From the NCBI RefSeq assembly GCF_011742925.1, contig NZ_WAEL01000003.1:248001-312000 (forward strand): DNA of 64,000 bases. Direction: 5' to 3'. Below the pieces are notes generated by a model, which had not been told where the DNA came from, searched no databases, and worked only from the letters and a program-made list of their open reading frames with translations. Positions 26,286-35,065 of this stretch are shown here, piece by piece (the stretch's first letter is position 1; each line of letters starts with the position of its first letter). This DNA comes from Fibrivirga algicola. GTDB taxonomy: Bacteria > Bacteroidota > Bacteroidia > Cytophagales > Spirosomataceae. Both the position numbers and the translations under genes were made by a program.

Positions 26286-26365
26286 TTGATGTTTGTCGCT
26301 TGACATTGCACCGCTTGAGTACGATTGCTCTACGAGGCAGCTCAACATCAAGTGACAAACATCAA
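26286..26365. terminator. Long inverted repeat between convergent genes
   Basis: The arms 26286-26308 and 26343-26365 pair at about 20 of 23 positions and include TGATGTTTGTC and GACAAACATCA. The loop is 34 bases. It lies between the lipoprotein gene and the convergent histidine kinase gene, and no T-run follows. Confidence 0.6.
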
Positions 26366-26367
26366 CA

Positions 26368-27642
26368 CTAAACTTTCTTCGGCCCCCGCAACGTGAGTAG
26401 TGAGGGCCTTTTTTTGCGCACTACGGGTACGTCGGGCAAGGCACCGGGTTCGCGATTGAGCACGATGCGGAACGTGGTTCCCTTACCAACTTCCGACGAT
26501 TTCACGAACAGCCGGCCGTTATGGTACTCTTCCACAATTCGCTTAGCCAGCGTTAGTCCAAGACCCCAACCGCGCTTTTTGGTGCTGTAGCCCGGTGAAA
26601 ACACTTTCGCTGCGCTCGACTTGCTCATGCCTTTTCCTGTATCGGTAATGTCGATCCCTACTTCATCATTAGGCAACGGCAGCAATCGGATACGCAACTC
26701 GCCAACGCCCCCCATAGCATCGACAGCATTCTTACAGATATTCTCGATAACCCACTCAAACAAGAGCCGATTGATCCGCACCATGAGACTAGTTGGCAGA
26801 TGGCTCTCGACGGTCATTTTCACTTTGGTCGAAATGCGACGGGCCAGGTACGTTGTGAACTGGGTAATGACCTGATCGAGGTTCTCGTCTTTAAGAGTTG
26901 GAATAGAGCCAATACTGGAGAAGCGGGCCGTAATAGTTTCGAGCCGCTGCACGTCTTTCTCGATCTCGTCGGTCACCTCGGCCTCGTAGTGCTCCGGATC
27001 AGTACGCATGTAATCAACCCAAGCTAATAGGGAGGAAAGGGGCGTACCCAGTTGATGCGCCGTTTCCTTGGCCAGGCCCACCCAAACCCGGTTCTGTTCA
27101 GCCCGCCGCGCCGAGCTAAAGGACAGATAAGCCAGTACACCCAACGCCACCAATGTCAATAATAAGGCAAAGGGGAAATAGTTGAGTTGCTTCAACAGTA
27201 GGGAGTTATTATAATAGATCAGCCCTTTTTCGCCGTCTTTCAGATCTACTACAATGGGCGAATGGTTCTTCCGCATCTCCTGAATCTGCGCTTTCAGAAA
27301 GTCATGTTTTTCGTCGGCAGTGAGGTTAGCCGGAAACTCAACATTCCGATACTGGGCTGGCTCCAGGTGTTCGTCGGCATAAATAGCAGGAATAGCATTG
27401 TTTTCATTTGTCTCGATAATCCCGGTAACAATAAAATTCAAATCCTCCTGATTATCGGCTGTTTGTATAGCGTACGCCAACGCTTTGGCATATAGCCGCA
27501 TATACTGTTCCTCGCGCGCTTCGAGCTTCGTAATGATTCGCTGCGTGAACAGCATAGACCCCGTTCCTACCAAAAGCAGGTTCAGGGCCACAATAATCTT
27601 CATTACATTATTCTGACTATATATATCCAGCGACTTGAGCAT
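26368..27642 (-). CDS. Membrane-bound sensor histidine kinase
   Basis: I choose the ATG at 27642 (424 residues); a TTG eight codons upstream also keeps the frame. Two membrane helices (about 14-33 and 158-180) enclose a periplasmic sensor region. The dimerisation helix carries the phospho-acceptor His in KETAHQLGTPLSSLLAW. The ATP-binding domain has the N box ENICKNAVDAMGG, the G1 box DTGKGMSK and the G2 box GWGLGLTLAKRIVEEYH. It ends with a Pro/Lys/Arg-rich tail. No receiver gene is adjacent. The nearest response regulator is the sigma-54 activator at 22403-23554 on the same strand, a possible partner. Confidence 0.92.
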   Translation of the reverse strand: MLKSLDIYSQNNVMKIIVALNLLLVGTGSMLFTQRIITKLEAREEQYMRLYAKALAYAIQTADNQEDLNFIVTGIIETNENNAIPAIYADEHLEPAQYRNVEFPANLTADEKHDFLKAQIQEMRKNHSPIVVDLKDGEKGLIYYNNSLLLKQLNYFPFALLLTLVALGVLAYLSFSSARRAEQNRVWVGLAKETAHQLGTPLSSLLAWVDYMRTDPEHYEAEVTDEIEKDVQRLETITARFSSIGSIPTLKDENLDQVITQFTTYLARRISTKVKMTVESHLPTSLMVRINRLLFEWVIENICKNAVDAMGGVGELRIRLLPLPNDEVGIDITDTGKGMSKSSAAKVFSPGYSTKKRGWGLGLTLAKRIVEEYHNGRLFVKSSEVGKGTTFRIVLNREPGALPDVPVVRKKRPSLLTLRGPKKV

Positions 27643-27817
27643 GAACCTCCTTTTTATTCCTGACAAGGTAACGAATCATAGAACCCGAACGTACATAGAG
27701 GTGTTCCTTCTATAGCCATCCAAGTAGGATTTTACAAAGAACGCAGTCAAGTTATTTATATCTATTCTAAATAACTCATATGCGTATTTCATCGTCCATG
27801 CAGACTGTTTTGTGCTG

Positions 27818-27825
27818 TAATTTTG
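27818..27825 (+). promoter_or_regulatory. Candidate -7 box for hemA
   Basis: TAATTTTG matches TAnnTTTG and lies 34 bases before the hemA ATG. A -33 box is not clear. Confidence 0.4.
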
Positions 27826-27859
27826 TAGTTCGTTTAGCTGTTGACTAAGCGTAATCGCT

Positions 27860-29149
27860 ATGTTTGACGTTTTTAAATCAATCAGTCTTTCTCACAAAAC
27901 AGCCCCACTGGCCGTACGTGAGTTAATTGCACTCAACGAAGACGAGGCCAAACGGCTAATGCTCCGTTTACGCGATATTCTAGGCCTTACCGAGCTACTG
28001 GTTGTATCGACCTGTAACCGCACAGAAGTATACTATACTGCTTCTGAAGATCACAACGCCACGATTGCGCGGCTGTTGCTGATCGAAAAAGGCCTTACCG
28101 ATACCGACGCTTACCTCCCCTACTTTCAGCAGATTCCTGACCATACGCAGGCTGTCCGGCACTTGTTCGAGGTATGCGTAGGGTTACACTCGCAGGTAAT
28201 TGGCGATATGCAGATCCCAAATCAGGTGAAGCAGTCGTATCAGTGGTCGGCAGATCTGGATATGGCCGGCCCATTCCTGCACCGGCTGATGCACACGATA
28301 TTTTTTACCAACAAGCGGGTTGCTCAGGAAACATCGTTCCGTGATGGGGCTGCTTCGGTATCCTACGCCGCTGTTGAACTGATTGACGAGTTATTGGGCG
28401 AACGCAGCAACCCCAACGTATTGGTGGTAGGTCTGGGCGAAATTGGAGCCGATGTATGTCGTAACCTCACCAATCGTCACGTATCGAACATTACTATCTG
28501 CAACCGCACCCGGTCAAAAGCAGAAGAGCTTGCTCAGGAACTCCAGGTACGTGTGGCCGATTTTGACCAGCTGGCTACCGAGATCCAGCAGGCCGATGTA
28601 ATTATCTCTGCTGTACAACGCGACGAGCCATTGTTTACGCCAGCCCTGTTACGCGATGTAACCGTACTGACCTACAAGTATTTCATTGATCTGTCGGTAC
28701 CGCGCAGCGTCGATGCAGCTGTCGAGCAAATTCCAGGCGTACTGGTCTATAACATCGACCACATTCGCGCTCGTACCGACGAAGCCCTAAATCGTCGTCT
28801 GGCATCTATCCCGCAGGTAGAAGCTATTATTTCACAGTCTACCGCCGAATTCGGCGACTGGTCGAAGGAAATGATGGTATCGCCGACGATTAATAAGCTG
28901 AAGAATGCGCTGGAGCAGATTCGGAAAGAAGAAATTGCCCGCCACCTGAAGCACCTGAGCCCCGACGAGTCGGAGCGGATGGACAAGATCACTAAGGGCA
29001 TCATGCAGAAGGTGCTGAAATTACCCGTGTTGCAGTTGAAAGCCGCCTGCAAGCGCGGTGAAGCAGAGACCCTGATCGATGTCTTGAACGACCTGTTTAA
29101 CCTTGATGGTCAACCGACCAGTGCTGCTGATACCGCATCACATTACTAA
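27860..29149 (+). CDS. hemA: Glutamyl-tRNA reductase
   Basis: The 429-residue enzyme makes glutamate-1-semialdehyde from glutamyl-tRNA with NADPH, the first committed step of C5-pathway haem synthesis. The catalytic Cys52 sits in VVSTCNRTEVYY. The tRNA/glutamate-recognition region is SLSHKTAPLAVRE. QVIGDMQIPNQVKQSY and the Rossmann segment VLVVGLGEIGADVCRNL follow, and the long C-terminal dimerisation helix starts at about 320. The start ATG fits the family N-terminus after a short MFDVFKSI extension. The gene is followed by a strong terminator. No other haem genes are in the window. Confidence 0.96.
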   Translation: MFDVFKSISLSHKTAPLAVRELIALNEDEAKRLMLRLRDILGLTELLVVSTCNRTEVYYTASEDHNATIARLLLIEKGLTDTDAYLPYFQQIPDHTQAVRHLFEVCVGLHSQVIGDMQIPNQVKQSYQWSADLDMAGPFLHRLMHTIFFTNKRVAQETSFRDGAASVSYAAVELIDELLGERSNPNVLVVGLGEIGADVCRNLTNRHVSNITICNRTRSKAEELAQELQVRVADFDQLATEIQQADVIISAVQRDEPLFTPALLRDVTVLTYKYFIDLSVPRSVDAAVEQIPGVLVYNIDHIRARTDEALNRRLASIPQVEAIISQSTAEFGDWSKEMMVSPTINKLKNALEQIRKEEIARHLKHLSPDESERMDKITKGIMQKVLKLPVLQLKAACKRGEAETLIDVLNDLFNLDGQPTSAADTASHY

Positions 29150-29170
29150 CCTATAGTATATTAGTTATTC

Positions 29171-29208
29171 AGCAAAAGCCCCGGGCATCCTTGTCCGGGG
29201 CTTTTGCT
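29171..29208 (+). terminator. Intrinsic terminator after hemA
   Basis: AGCAAAAGCCCCGG (29171-29184) pairs perfectly with CCGGGGCTTTTGCT (29195-29208) around a 10-base loop. The four T residues are inside the 3' arm. It lies 21 bases after the hemA stop and makes any start of the next gene upstream of 29208 unlikely. Confidence 0.85.
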
Positions 29209-29298
29209 ATGTATGGGCCAGCCGGAATCGCCCTTAGTATAATTGGGGGGCAGGGCGCTTATTTGATCACGACACATTTCCCCAAAACTGCTGATTCT

Positions 29299-30063
29299 GT
29301 GAAAACCACCAACGCACTCCTTCTTGCCCTGTTTCTGGGCTCATCGACTTATTTGGCAGCCCAGGTAGGCGTAGGTACCAAAGCGCCTAAAGGTGCTACC
29401 GTGTACTTCGACGGCACCCAAGCGATGCGCGACGCTAAATGGACGTATTGGGATGGGCCGGGCCGCGAGGCAACGATGCCTATCAAGTGGCCAATGGCAA
29501 CCGACCCCGTTAATGGTGGACCGGTAATGACCAGTAATGATCCGGTATCGGCAGGTGGTAAGTATGGTTCAGCCGATCTGGTCACGAAAGACACCTTCAA
29601 AGACGCTCGTATTCACGTTGAGTTTTTGATTCCTACTGCTGGTGGCAACAGCGGTGTTTACCTACAGAACCGGTACGAAATTCAAGTCCTCGACGGCGAC
29701 TCGACCACCCACGGCATGGCGGCCGTTATCAACGAGGCAGCTTCCCCTTATAGCGCCTACAACGGCCTTGGCAAGTGGAATGCCTATGATATTAACTTCC
29801 GGGCTGCTCGCTTTAAAAATGGCAAGCTGACCGAAAAAGCACAGGTGACAATGTACTTCAATGGGAAGAAGGTACATACAAACCAGTCGATCAACCAGGT
29901 TTGGGGCGGCCCTAAGTCAGGAATAGACGGTGGTAATGATGGCGGGAAGGGCATCACCGATACGCCGGGTGGCCTGAAGTTACAGGCCGAAGGCCACAAC
30001 GTAATGTACCGCAACATTTGGATCAAGCCATTAGCCCTGACCAACGCCTCAACTGACTTTTGA
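29299..30063 (+). CDS. Exported DUF1080 (3-keto-disaccharide hydrolase-like) protein
   Basis: I start at the GTG at 29299 (254 residues) because it begins a clean signal peptide (KTTNALLLALFLGSSTYLAAQ). An ATG at 29209 touches the hemA terminator. The mature protein has the DUF1080 concanavalin-like fold: GATVYFDGT, DARIHVEFLIPTAGGNSGVYLQNRYEIQVLD, TMYFNGKKVHTN and the closing GLKLQAEGHNVMYRNIWIKPL. Some DUF1080 proteins hydrolyse 3-keto-glycosides in the periplasm. The substrate here is not known. There is no linked 3-dehydrogenase gene. Confidence 0.85.
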   Translation: MKTTNALLLALFLGSSTYLAAQVGVGTKAPKGATVYFDGTQAMRDAKWTYWDGPGREATMPIKWPMATDPVNGGPVMTSNDPVSAGGKYGSADLVTKDTFKDARIHVEFLIPTAGGNSGVYLQNRYEIQVLDGDSTTHGMAAVINEAASPYSAYNGLGKWNAYDINFRAARFKNGKLTEKAQVTMYFNGKKVHTNQSINQVWGGPKSGIDGGNDGGKGITDTPGGLKLQAEGHNVMYRNIWIKPLALTNASTDF

Positions 30064-30070
30064 TTGGTTG

Positions 30071-30137
30071 TTGGGTCATTGAGTAAATGCCGCCGCGCGG
30101 CATCTTTTCCGAGCCTGTCAACCACTCAATGACCCAA
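30071..30137. terminator. Perfect 14-base inverted repeat between convergent genes
   Basis: TTGGGTCATTGAGT (30071-30084) pairs exactly with ACTCAATGACCCAA (30124-30137). The loop contains a second, GC-rich hairpin (ATGCCGC/GCGGCAT at about 30087-30103). It lies between the DUF1080 gene and the first permease gene. Confidence 0.65.
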
Positions 30138-30153
30138 TAATTCAGCTACCCAA

Positions 30154-32511
30154 TTACTCCCCCCGTAAGGCATCAACAGGGTCAGTGAGGGCAGCACGAA
30201 CACTTTGATACGATACTGTGAGCAAGGCCACGGCAATAGCCAGCACCCCTGCACCAATGAAAATCCAGCCGTCGAGGGTGACCCGGTACGCGTAGGTGCT
30301 CAGCCAGCGGTCCATGCCCCACCAAGCCAGGGGCACCGCCAGCAGAATGGCAACCAGCACCAGTTTCAGGAAATCCTTCGACAAGAGGGCTACAACGCTC
30401 GGTATGCTGGCACCAAGTGCTTTCCGAATGCCAATCTCCTTCGTGCGCCGCTCGGCCATAAACGTAGCTAAGCCAAATAGCCCCAGGCAGGCGATGACGA
30501 CAGCCAGCACAGCAAAGGCATCTGCCAACGCACCGATGGGCCGTATCTGGTCAAATTTGCGCTGGTATTCCTGATCAACGAAACTGGCCTGAAACGGGAA
30601 AGCCGGGTTGTACTTCGTAAAGATCTGCGCTGCCTTTTTCATAGCCGTTTCGGTCGGCATGGCTGGGTTTAGCCGGTAGTTGATGGCCCCCCACCAGTTG
30701 CTGCCTTTCACAAACATGGGTGGTACTTTATCGAAAGGCGATCCCCAGATAAAATCAGCGAAAACGCCAACCACCCGAAACGAAGTACCCTCATTTTGTA
30801 TGATCTGCCCAACCGGATCGGTGAATCCGGTGATCTTAGCGGCAGTAGCATTGAGCAGGCAGGCGGCCGTATCAGTTGGGTACGTTAACTGGTCAAGGTC
30901 GCGGCCAGCCAGCAGTTTCACACCCATTGTTTTTACGAAATCACCCGCACTGGTCATCTGATCGAAGGTAATTTTAGACCCCGGTGCTTTGCCCTTCCAA
31001 TCGAGTCCCCATGTATTGCTGTACGATTCGGTGATGGGGTTGTTGGTTTTACAAACCGCTGTAGCAACGCCCTGGGTAAGTAGCTCGTTGCGAATAAGGC
31101 TGTAGTTCTTACCGATATCCCCTGAGAATCGGGTAAACACCAGGTTAGTGCGGTTGTATCCCATGTCGCGCTGCTGGGTATGGGTCAACTGCCGCTTTAC
31201 CACGATGGTGCAGATGAGCAGGGCCACCGTGATCAGGAATTGAAACACGACTAGTACCTGACGCGGAGCCAGTTTTCCACGAACAGTTGCCAATCGTCCT
31301 TTCAACACCCGGATAGGCTGCATTGCCGACAGGAAAAAGGCCGGATAACTGCCCGCTAACATACCTGTTAGCAAAATAAGCATGAGGCAGGCCAGCCAGA
31401 ATCGAATATCGGCATACGGAATGGTTAGCGATTTATCGATGAATTTGTTCAACGCCGGCAGCGCCAGTTGAGCCAGCAGCAGCGCCAGGAAGAAGGACAG
31501 CGCTGTCAGCAACAGTGATTCGCCCAAAAACTGACCGATCAACGATCCGCGACCCGCGCCGACTACCTTACGAATACCCACCTCACGGCCTCTTTTTTCA
31601 GACCGGGCGGTGCTCAGATTCATGAAATTGATGCACGCCAGTAGCAAAATAAAGCCCGCAATGTAGCCCGCCATTCGAACGTAATCGATGGCCCCGCCAT
31701 TCTCGACGCCGTTATCGAAGCGACCATACAAGTGCCATTTGTCCGATGGGTACAGGAACACTTCATTGTCTTCGCTGCCTTTCGAATTTCGAATCGTGAT
31801 GTCGCGCACTTTAGCATTTACTGCCGCCAGCGTAGCAGCCGGAGTTACCTCCACGTACGTTCTGACATAATTGTTGCCCCAATAGGCGTAGTCGTCGCCG
31901 GTTTTGGTCATGTAGGCCCAGGGCAACAGCATTTCGAAGTCGAACTCGGTGTTTCTTGGTAGGTCTTTCAACACGCCCGAAACCACAAAGTTGTCCTTAT
32001 TTTCGAGACGTAGCACCTTACCCATCGGGTCAGCACTACCAAATAGCTTCGTGGCCGCCGACTGGGTCAGCACCACAGAATTCGTTCCGTTCAGTGCCGT
32101 TTTAGGATTCCCCTGCAGCAGCGGAAAGCTAAACATTGTTAGGAAACCGGGATCAGTAAAACTGCAATCCAGGTTAATGCGGGTGGTGCCGTAGTTAGTG
32201 AGATAAGGCTGTTTCCAAAGCATCCGGGTCGACTCCACAATCTCCGGGAACTCCGCTTTTAGGGCTGGAGCCAGCGGGCTGGGTGTAGAGGTCCAGCAGT
32301 GAATAGCGCCTTCGAACTTATTCCGGTTATAAGCCTTGTACAGGACAGGACCTTTCGCATGAAAGCGGTCGAAACTCAATTCATCGGTGATGTTGATCCC
32401 GATCAGTAAAGTGCAGGCCATGCCAAGAGCAAGCCCTACCACGTTGATTAAACTTTGTGTTCGGTTACGCCAGATAGTGCGAAAAGAAACGAGCAGGTAG
32501 TTGCGAAACAT
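30154..32511 (-). CDS. FtsX/MacB-type ABC transporter permease (array gene 1)
   Basis: The 785-residue protein is a double-unit permease. It begins with a first membrane helix (SLINVVGLALGMACTLLIGI, about 21-40), then has a periplasmic MacB-like domain (to about 280), three helices, a fourth helix opening the second half (about 420), a second periplasmic domain and three last helices. The two coupling-helix motifs are REVGIRKVVGAGRGSLIGQF at about 310 and RTKEIGIRKALGASIPSVVA at about 690. It ends DPVDALRGE. Relatives of MacB and LolC/E move lipids, lipoproteins or peptides by mechanotransmission, powered by a separate ATPase. None is encoded here. It has its own sigma-54 promoter and palindromic upstream site, and follows a PAS kinase gene. 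Confidence 0.9.
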   Translation of the reverse strand: MFRNYLLVSFRTIWRNRTQSLINVVGLALGMACTLLIGINITDELSFDRFHAKGPVLYKAYNRNKFEGAIHCWTSTPSPLAPALKAEFPEIVESTRMLWKQPYLTNYGTTRINLDCSFTDPGFLTMFSFPLLQGNPKTALNGTNSVVLTQSAATKLFGSADPMGKVLRLENKDNFVVSGVLKDLPRNTEFDFEMLLPWAYMTKTGDDYAYWGNNYVRTYVEVTPAATLAAVNAKVRDITIRNSKGSEDNEVFLYPSDKWHLYGRFDNGVENGGAIDYVRMAGYIAGFILLLACINFMNLSTARSEKRGREVGIRKVVGAGRGSLIGQFLGESLLLTALSFFLALLLAQLALPALNKFIDKSLTIPYADIRFWLACLMLILLTGMLAGSYPAFFLSAMQPIRVLKGRLATVRGKLAPRQVLVVFQFLITVALLICTIVVKRQLTHTQQRDMGYNRTNLVFTRFSGDIGKNYSLIRNELLTQGVATAVCKTNNPITESYSNTWGLDWKGKAPGSKITFDQMTSAGDFVKTMGVKLLAGRDLDQLTYPTDTAACLLNATAAKITGFTDPVGQIIQNEGTSFRVVGVFADFIWGSPFDKVPPMFVKGSNWWGAINYRLNPAMPTETAMKKAAQIFTKYNPAFPFQASFVDQEYQRKFDQIRPIGALADAFAVLAVVIACLGLFGLATFMAERRTKEIGIRKALGASIPSVVALLSKDFLKLVLVAILLAVPLAWWGMDRWLSTYAYRVTLDGWIFIGAGVLAIAVALLTVSYQSVRAALTDPVDALRGE

Positions 32512-32540
32512 AGCGTCGGACGGTTGATTTTATTTGCTCC

Positions 32541-32555
32541 GCAAAGAAATAACCA
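32541..32555 (-). promoter_or_regulatory. Sigma-54 (-24/-12) promoter of permease 1
   Basis: On the minus strand the sequence TGGTTATTTCTTTGC has GG and GC dinucleotides at exactly the -24/-12 spacing (TGG-N8-TTGC). It lies 29 bases upstream of the ATG at 32511, giving a short leader. The match is supported by the same arrangement at 48294-48308. Confidence 0.7.
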
Positions 32556-32597
32556 CATCGTTAACTAGCTGCTAATCAATAGGCACGCGTTCGACAA

Positions 32598-32615
32598 CTG
32601 TCCGATACTGGACAG
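32598..32615. promoter_or_regulatory. Palindromic upstream activating site of permease 1
   Basis: CTGTCCGATACTGGACAG is an 18-base site with six-base perfect arms (CTGTCC/GGACAG) around GATACT. It lies 43-60 bases upstream of the sigma-54 promoter, where an NtrC-type activator dimer would bind. A copy differing at one core base lies at 48361-48376. Confidence 0.65.
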
Positions 32616-32639
32616 TAGGTGTTCGGGTATGAACCAGAG

Positions 32640-34196
32640 CTATTTGGGTAGGAAAACTGAAAATGTGGCTCCTTCGCCCAGCTTGCTCGAGGCAATAATC
32701 GCTCCGCCATGCGTTTCGGCAACACGACGGCAGACGGCAAGGCCGACTCCGGTTCCGGCAAATTTGTTTTTGCCGTGTAACCGCTGGAAGACGTCGAAAA
32801 TACGATCGGTATATTGCTGATGGAAGCCAATACCGTTGTCGCGCACATCGATTCGCCAATAGGTACGTCGGGGGGGCAAGTCGGCCGGGAGATCAGCCGA
32901 CTCGGCACTATGGCAGCTCACTTCGATCATTGGCTGCTGACCGGGCGGCTGAAATTTTAGCGCATTGCCCAGCAGATTATGAAACAGCTGCCGCAATTGT
33001 ACGGCTCGACCATGCACAACAGGCAGTGAGGCAACCTGAATAGTCGGCTGCGTTTCCTGAATACGAATGTCGAGGTCTACCAGTGCATCGCTGAGTACGG
33101 TATTGAGATTGACCGCCACCGAAAGTTCTTTTTCGGTAGTCAGGCGGGCATAATTCAACAAGTCTCGAATCAGTTCAGACATGCGCCGGGCCGATGACTG
33201 CACCCGGGTAAGCATATCGAGACCGGTGCCCTCCAGCTGATCGGCGTACTGCTCGCCAAGCATTTTACTGAACGACTGCACCTTACGCAGTGGCTCTTGC
33301 AGGTCGTGGCTGGCAATGTAGGCGAACTGTTGCAGACTCTCATTTGAACGCAGCAGTTCGCGATTCATCTGTGTCAGTTGCTGCTGCTGTTCAGACAGGC
33401 GTGAGATGTTTACAAACGTGAAAAGCACACCGTCACCCTGCTTTACATAATAGCCTTCAAAAGTTTCTTTCACGCCATAGCTATCGTAGGTGAACGTATT
33501 TTCCACCATTTCACCCGACTGAGTTACCTGCACCAAGGTTTCGAACAGATCAAGGGTTTGGTAACCGGGAAACAACGCCGAGATTGTCTTCCCTGTCATC
33601 TGCTCAACAGTGTGCCCTGTCATCTGTGCGTTCAGGTTGTTGGTAAGCAGATACTTAAAATCGATGATGACGTTATGCTCATCACGAATAGCTTCCAGCA
33701 ACATCATACCCGATGGCGACTGGTTTACCACCCGCTGTAGTAAGTCGGCCTGCTCCTGCAAACGGCTGTTTGTTACGTGGCGTTCGTGAATATCGTTGAA
33801 CGACATCAGCAACACATCGCCCACCCGTGACACTGACAAATCGAGCCACCGGTGCAGGGAAGGATGCATCAGTTCATCCCGGAACGGAATGCCAGTCGTG
33901 TACACATCGGCAAACAGTTTTGCATGCCCTGATTCCTGAAACTGCGGATTGAATTCGCTCACCAGACGCCCTGGCAGCGTGTTGTTTGGCTGATTGAGAT
34001 AGCGTGCTGCAGCAGGGTTAACGTAGAGGTAGCGAAAGTCGATCAACACGCCGGCATCGTTCCAGACGGGGGCCCATAATGAGTTGGCTGACGCCGTATG
34101 TTCAACTATTGCACGGAGCAGATCAGTCTGATAATCAGTAGTTGACGAAGAAAGTACCGGAAACGCCGGGGGGGGCGGATCGAGCAGGGAAGCCAT
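32640..34196 (-). CDS. Cytoplasmic PAS-domain sensor histidine kinase
   Basis: The 518-residue kinase has no membrane helix. Two PAS domains are visible (about 20-135, with DFRYLYVNPAAARYLN; and about 145-265, with DFKYLLTNNLNAQMTG and TFVNISRLSE). A coiled-coil and the dimerisation domain follow, with the phospho-acceptor His in YIASHDLQEPLRKVQSFSKM. The ATPase domain has LLGNALKFQPPG, DVRDNGIGFHQQY and GTGVGLAVCRRVAETHGG. The PAS domains suggest sensing of a cytoplasmic or small-molecule signal. No receiver gene is adjacent. Its stop is 25 bases before the palindrome of permease 1 on the same strand, so a role in controlling that gene is possible but unproven. Confidence 0.92.
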   Translation of the reverse strand: MASLLDPPPPAFPVLSSSTTDYQTDLLRAIVEHTASANSLWAPVWNDAGVLIDFRYLYVNPAAARYLNQPNNTLPGRLVSEFNPQFQESGHAKLFADVYTTGIPFRDELMHPSLHRWLDLSVSRVGDVLLMSFNDIHERHVTNSRLQEQADLLQRVVNQSPSGMMLLEAIRDEHNVIIDFKYLLTNNLNAQMTGHTVEQMTGKTISALFPGYQTLDLFETLVQVTQSGEMVENTFTYDSYGVKETFEGYYVKQGDGVLFTFVNISRLSEQQQQLTQMNRELLRSNESLQQFAYIASHDLQEPLRKVQSFSKMLGEQYADQLEGTGLDMLTRVQSSARRMSELIRDLLNYARLTTEKELSVAVNLNTVLSDALVDLDIRIQETQPTIQVASLPVVHGRAVQLRQLFHNLLGNALKFQPPGQQPMIEVSCHSAESADLPADLPPRRTYWRIDVRDNGIGFHQQYTDRIFDVFQRLHGKNKFAGTGVGLAVCRRVAETHGGAIIASSKLGEGATFSVFLPK

Positions 34197-34281
34197 GAGA
34201 TAGTCAGTTGGTTACGGAGGTTACAAAGTAAAGATACGTCATTTATCCGCATAGGGATCCCTTTGTGTGGCGGAAAAGGTA

Positions 34282-34659
34282 TTATTCAAAGATGGGTCTG
34301 TCTACAAACTCCATATGCTCTAATACCTCCTTCTCAAGGTAGTCTAAGACCCGCTCATTCGTAGCAGCTAGCACTACGGGTGGCGCTAGATTTACGTCGT
34401 GGGCTTCGCGCCAGCGGATCGCGCAAACGCACCAGCGGTCGCCTGGTTTGAGCCCTGGAAACTGAAACTCGGGGCGAGGGGTGATCAGGTCGTTCCCCCG
34501 TGAGAGCGTAAATGCCAGGAAAGCTTCGGTCATCACGGCGCAAACAACGTGCCTACCCTGATCCTGGTCATCTGTCCGGCAATAACCATCGCGGTAATAC
34601 CCAGTCAGCGGCTTTTTACAACAGCAGGCGAGTGGGCCACCAAGTATATTTTTGGGCAT
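34282..34659 (-). CDS. DUF2237 family protein
   Basis: The 125-residue protein matches the DUF2237 family along its length: NILGGPLACCCKKPLTGYYRDGYC, GRHVVCAVMTEAFLAFTLSRGNDL, FPGLKPGDRWCVCAIRWREA and PPVVLAATNERVLDYL. Five to six Cys residues, including a CCC run at 12-14, hint at metal or disulfide chemistry, but the function of the family is unknown. It is cytoplasmic by sequence. The upstream 400 bases hold no gene. Confidence 0.85.
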   Translation of the reverse strand: MPKNILGGPLACCCKKPLTGYYRDGYCRTDDQDQGRHVVCAVMTEAFLAFTLSRGNDLITPRPEFQFPGLKPGDRWCVCAIRWREAHDVNLAPPVVLAATNERVLDYLEKEVLEHMEFVDRPIFE

Positions 34660-35065
34660 AGTAACGCGTTTAGATGATCAACAGAAGGTACTTATCGCTA
34701 CCGTATAACGACCCGGCTTCGAAAAATTATACAGTGGGCAAGGTAAGTCACTACCACACCGAACTGCCTGTTTCCGGTACAATCCGGCCCGGATGTCGAA
34801 TATAACCAATCAACATAGAGTGGTAGAACACAGCGGTCTACGCATTTTCTGCCGCAACCAGTCACGCGTTGTCGATTACTCACTGCAAAGGTCGAATTCT
34901 GATTGAATATGATGCAGTTTATCCTTTAAGTGGCATTAAAAAAGTAATCGAACGGGTGAAGCGGGCCAATTTTTACCGGAGGTGGTTATACTCCAAAACC
35001 TGATGGACCGCGCTCTAACCAGCAACATACCTGAAAGAGACCTATAGGACTTCTGTCTACGTATT
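34660..35065. other. Gene-free divergent region
   Basis: This 406-base stretch lies between the divergent DUF2237 and SDR genes. Two short minus-strand reading frames inside it (61 and 67 codons) have no coding character or recognisable start context. I see no tRNA, repeat or strong hairpin. It presumably holds the two promoters. Confidence 0.6.

Noticed and set aside
22403-27642. The sigma-54 activator and the histidine kinase as one two-component operon
   Set aside because: Several unrelated genes on both strands and terminators lie between them. A functional link stays possible but is not shown.
29191-29298. A longer N-terminus for the DUF1080 protein starting at 29191 or 29209
   Set aside because: The first lies inside the hemA terminator hairpin and both would place the signal peptide internally.
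34698-34883. A 61-codon minus-strand frame in the DUF2237-SDR gap
   Set aside because: It has no recognisable features, is rich in Cys and Arg, and lies in a probable promoter region.
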